Part shown: positions 23,736 through 25,076 of the stretch, one piece after another
Layout: every line of letters begins with the position of its first letter
Position numbering within the stretch: the stretch's first letter is position 1
DNA from: DATGKK01 sp035294725
GTDB lineage: Bacteria > Actinomycetota > Acidimicrobiia > Acidimicrobiales > Bog-793
DNA length: 25,076 bases
Direction: 5' to 3'
Assembly: GCA_035294725.1 (NCBI GenBank)
Contig: DATGKK010000051.1
Span: forward strand, 1 to 25,076
Notes under the pieces: model-generated
What the model saw: only the letters and a program-made list of their open reading frames with translations
Database searches by the model: none
Told to the model about the DNA's origin: nothing
Position numbers and translations under genes: made by a program

Positions 23736-24173
23736 TCAGAACTTCAGCTCGTCGGGTACGGGGGTGCCCTTGCCGGTCTCGAGGTAGCCCTTGAGGCTCA
23801 GCAGGAAGTATGCCCACCGGGCGCTGCAGTGGGCCATGAATTCGCTCGGGTGACGCCACCCGGCGTGGGTGAAGAGCACTACCGTCTGGTCGGCGCTCCC
23901 GGCCAGGTCGAACGACAGGCTCGTCCCCACCCACTCGTCGGCTCCGCCCACACAGCTCCAACCCACGTGACCCGCGGGATCGAGCCGGGTGATCTCCATC
24001 ACTGCGGCGGGCTCGGGGTCCCCGAAGAAGAACTCCAGCCGGGATCCTTCCGCGGCCTCGCCGCGCACCCCGTCGCGGGTCCACCACTGGGAGATCCCTT
24101 CCGGCGTGGCCACCGCCTCGTAGACCACCCCAAGGGGGGCCGAGACGGCCACTCGATGACGAATGTCAGGCAT
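23736..24173 (-). CDS. SRPBCC-domain (AHSA1/START-like) protein
   Basis: A 145-residue single-domain protein of the Bet v1-like SRPBCC fold. It shows HRVAVSAPLGVVYEAVATPEGISQWWT at the start, WVGTSLSFDL and VLFTHAGWRHPSEF in the middle, and the C-terminal helix WAYFLLSLKGYLETGKG. Such proteins bind hydrophobic ligands or act on them, and they often accompany an ArsR-SRPBCC regulator, as here. The ATG at 24173 follows AAGAGGAGCAGCAA, a good ribosome binding site. It is the first gene of the operon, with the regulator 9 bp downstream. The two SRPBCC domains share the WW and SLK-LETG motifs, so they could see the same ligand; that is inference. Confidence 0.88.
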   Translation of the reverse strand: MPDIRHRVAVSAPLGVVYEAVATPEGISQWWTRDGVRGEAAEGSRLEFFFGDPEPAAVMEITRLDPAGHVGWSCVGGADEWVGTSLSFDLAGSADQTVVLFTHAGWRHPSEFMAHCSARWAYFLLSLKGYLETGKGTPVPDELKF

Positions 24174-24221
24174 TTGCTGCTCCTCTTGTCGTGGGACTAT
24201 ATGCAGCCCGTTGGCTACCTA

Positions 24222-24251
24222 TAGATAAGCAGCTTGCCAGCTGCCTGTCAA
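24222..24251 (-). promoter_or_regulatory. promoter of the SRPBCC operon with operator palindrome in the spacer
   Basis: On the minus strand TTGACA (24251-24246) is a perfect -35, followed after 18 bp by TATCTA (24227-24222). The spacer holds GCAGCT-TGCC-AGCTGC (24229-24244, written on the plus strand), a 6+6 bp palindrome. A dimeric repressor, most simply the ArsR-type product of this operon, could block RNA polymerase there. Confidence 0.5.
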
Positions 24252-24294
24252 CCACCGGGGAGAGCTGTGCGGCTGGTCGGCGTGCTGAGTGCCA

Positions 24295-24405
24295 TCACGG
24301 GCCCACGGCGACGAGGAGCTCCCCGTACCCGCCGGCCAGGACCTCCGGCGTCAGGGGCGCCAGCGGCGAACGGGCGTCGAGAGCTTCCGGTTCGAGCTCA
24401 GCCAT
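24295..24405 (-). CDS. possible 36-residue protein overlapping the RES gene
   Basis: An ATG at 24405 lies inside the end of the RES gene (8-bp overlap) and opens a 36-residue frame, MAELEPEALDARSPLAPLTP and on to AVGP. The composition is acidic and protein-like at the start, with no motif. It may be a small coupled partner of the RES protein, the remnant of a longer gene, or chance. Confidence 0.25.
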   Translation of the reverse strand: MAELEPEALDARSPLAPLTPEVLAGGYGELLVAVGP

Positions 24406-24952
24406 CGAGCAGGTCCAGCGAGCGCCATTCCTCGATGAGGTGCGCCTCCAGGCGACCAAGGCCGACGTGCTGGACGAATACGGCGAGGACCTCCCCCACA
24501 CCGGTGGCCGAGGGCGAGTTGATGCCGTTCGCGCCGAGGGCATGCGCGGCGACGCCCAGATCCTCGCATGCGGTCCAGTCGCGACCGGTCAGGACGTCCG
24601 CGCCAATGCCGACCTGGGAGCGGACCTCGCCGTCGGTGAGGTCAAGGACTCGGTCAAGCTCGATCTCGTAGCGGTAGAGGACCCGCGGGAGCAGCCCTTC
24701 CACCCCGATCGCTTGGCGTTCGCCAAGCCTCATGAGCTCCGCGACCGCGCACGGGCGGCTTTGGCAGATGTAGTGGACGGGGAATCTTCCCGGCGGGTTG
24801 TACCGCCCCGCCGTGAAGACGCGCCCCTCGCCGCTCAGCGGGTTCAGCGTGATCGCTGGACGGCTCGCCCGCCCTTTTCGACCTTCGCGGCCCGGCAGCC
24901 GATTCACGTCGTCGCCGGCCGCAGCCGCCCGCCACGGGGCCGAGTGATACAC
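24398..24952 (-). CDS. RES-domain protein (NAD+-degrading toxin family)
   Basis: A 184-residue protein with a probable GTG start (YHSAPWR follows). The RES core is visible: R50 in GRYNPPGRFPVHYICQS, E72 in CAVAELMRL and S146/S148 in INSPSATG, the Arg-Glu-Ser set that names the family. Characterised members destroy NAD+ and are the toxin of type II toxin-antitoxin pairs with an Xre/MbcA/ParS-like antitoxin, normally encoded just upstream. Here, in the 124 bp between the start and the window edge, no frame resembles that antitoxin. The gene is less strictly GC-biased than the metabolic genes to the left, which may hint at transfer. Some RES proteins are free-standing, so a solitary enzyme is also possible. 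Confidence 0.75.
   Translation of the reverse strand: MYHSAPWRAAAAGDDVNRLPGREGRKGRASRPAITLNPLSGEGRVFTAGRYNPPGRFPVHYICQSRPCAVAELMRLGERQAIGVEGLLPRVLYRYEIELDRVLDLTDGEVRSQVGIGADVLTGRDWTACEDLGVAAHALGANGINSPSATGVGEVLAVFVQHVGLGRLEAHLIEEWRSLDLLDG
24711..24728. repeat. perfect 8-bp inverted repeat inside the RES gene
   Basis: GCTTGGCG and CGCCAAGC flank two thymines. The site lies in the RES coding sequence. It may bind a dimeric protein or be chance; the 2-nt centre is too short for a normal hairpin loop. Confidence 0.4.
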
Positions 24953-25076
24953 CCGTTCGCGACGACACCTATGACCCGTCGCGGCTTTTGTCGTTGCGGT
25001 GGGTCACTTGTGTCGGTGAGCCTGCGCGAGGTCTTCACGTTTGGGGTTGACCAGGACGTTCGTGACCTGATCGGCG
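24953..25076. other. unassigned right edge
   Basis: On the plus strand a frame from the ATG at 24971 (MTRRGFCRCGGSLVSVSLRE and on) stays open to the window end. On the minus strand a frame entering from the edge reads DQVTNVLVNPKREDLAQAHRHK and stops at 25001-25003. Either could be a real partial gene, but neither is recognised. The stretch is a little richer in A/T than the rest. Confidence 0.2.

Noticed and set aside
1..25076. CRISPR arrays, tRNA/rRNA genes, insertion sequences, phage genes
   Set aside because: I saw no spaced direct repeats, tRNA-like cloverleafs, transposase motifs or terminal inverted repeats on reading either strand.

Overview
The window is about 25 kb of very GC-rich, densely coded DNA with no recognisable rRNA, tRNA, insertion sequence, phage or CRISPR. 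Codon use is strongly GC-ending, GTG starts are frequent, and several genes have a TANNNT hexamer 6-9 nt before the start codon with no ribosome binding site. The content includes an ECF sigma factor with an RskA-type anti-sigma factor, a PH-SHOCT protein, and an alpha/beta-hydrolase-LuxR regulator. Together these suggest a high-GC actinomycetote; an acidimicrobial-type lineage is my guess from gene style, not proven.

Layout. 1-252 (-) is the N-terminus of a family III CoA transferase, divergent from galactokinase (407-1468, +). A minus-strand unit 5973-1488 reads alpha/beta hydrolase > murF > ddl > PH-SHOCT protein. MurF and Ddl are the consecutive enzymes that make D-Ala-D-Ala and load it onto the peptidoglycan precursor. 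Rightward from 6230 come a UvrD-like helicase, a small protein made of 11-residue tyrosine repeats, an Rrf2 regulator and an APC-family permease. 13948-11098 (-) is the overlapping pair cbs-metB (transsulfuration), divergent from a GAF-GGDEF protein with a degenerate GADEF site. purD (-, 16379-15018) resembles the archaeal form of the enzyme. It is divergent from the ECF sigma/anti-sigma operon (16455-17824), which has a SigK-like promoter overlapping its start.

The right third is more accessory. On the minus strand lie a metallo-beta-lactamase-fold enzyme and a di-iron ferritin-like protein, a tandem GNAT protein, and a zinc-ribbon protein. On the plus strand is a LuxR regulator fused to an alpha/beta-hydrolase domain that has lost its nucleophile. 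Then comes a two-gene SRPBCC / ArsR-SRPBCC operon with an operator-like palindrome inside its promoter spacer, and finally a RES-domain (NAD+-degrading toxin type) gene with no recognisable antitoxin.

The most interesting points are the hendecad protein at 8211-8702, the catalytically dead hydrolase-LuxR fusion with paired CAACGGCT boxes that recur near 17.9 kb, the ArsR-SRPBCC promoter architecture, the SigK-like promoter, the N-terminal extension of CBS, the archaeal-like PurD, and the RES gene without an obvious partner.
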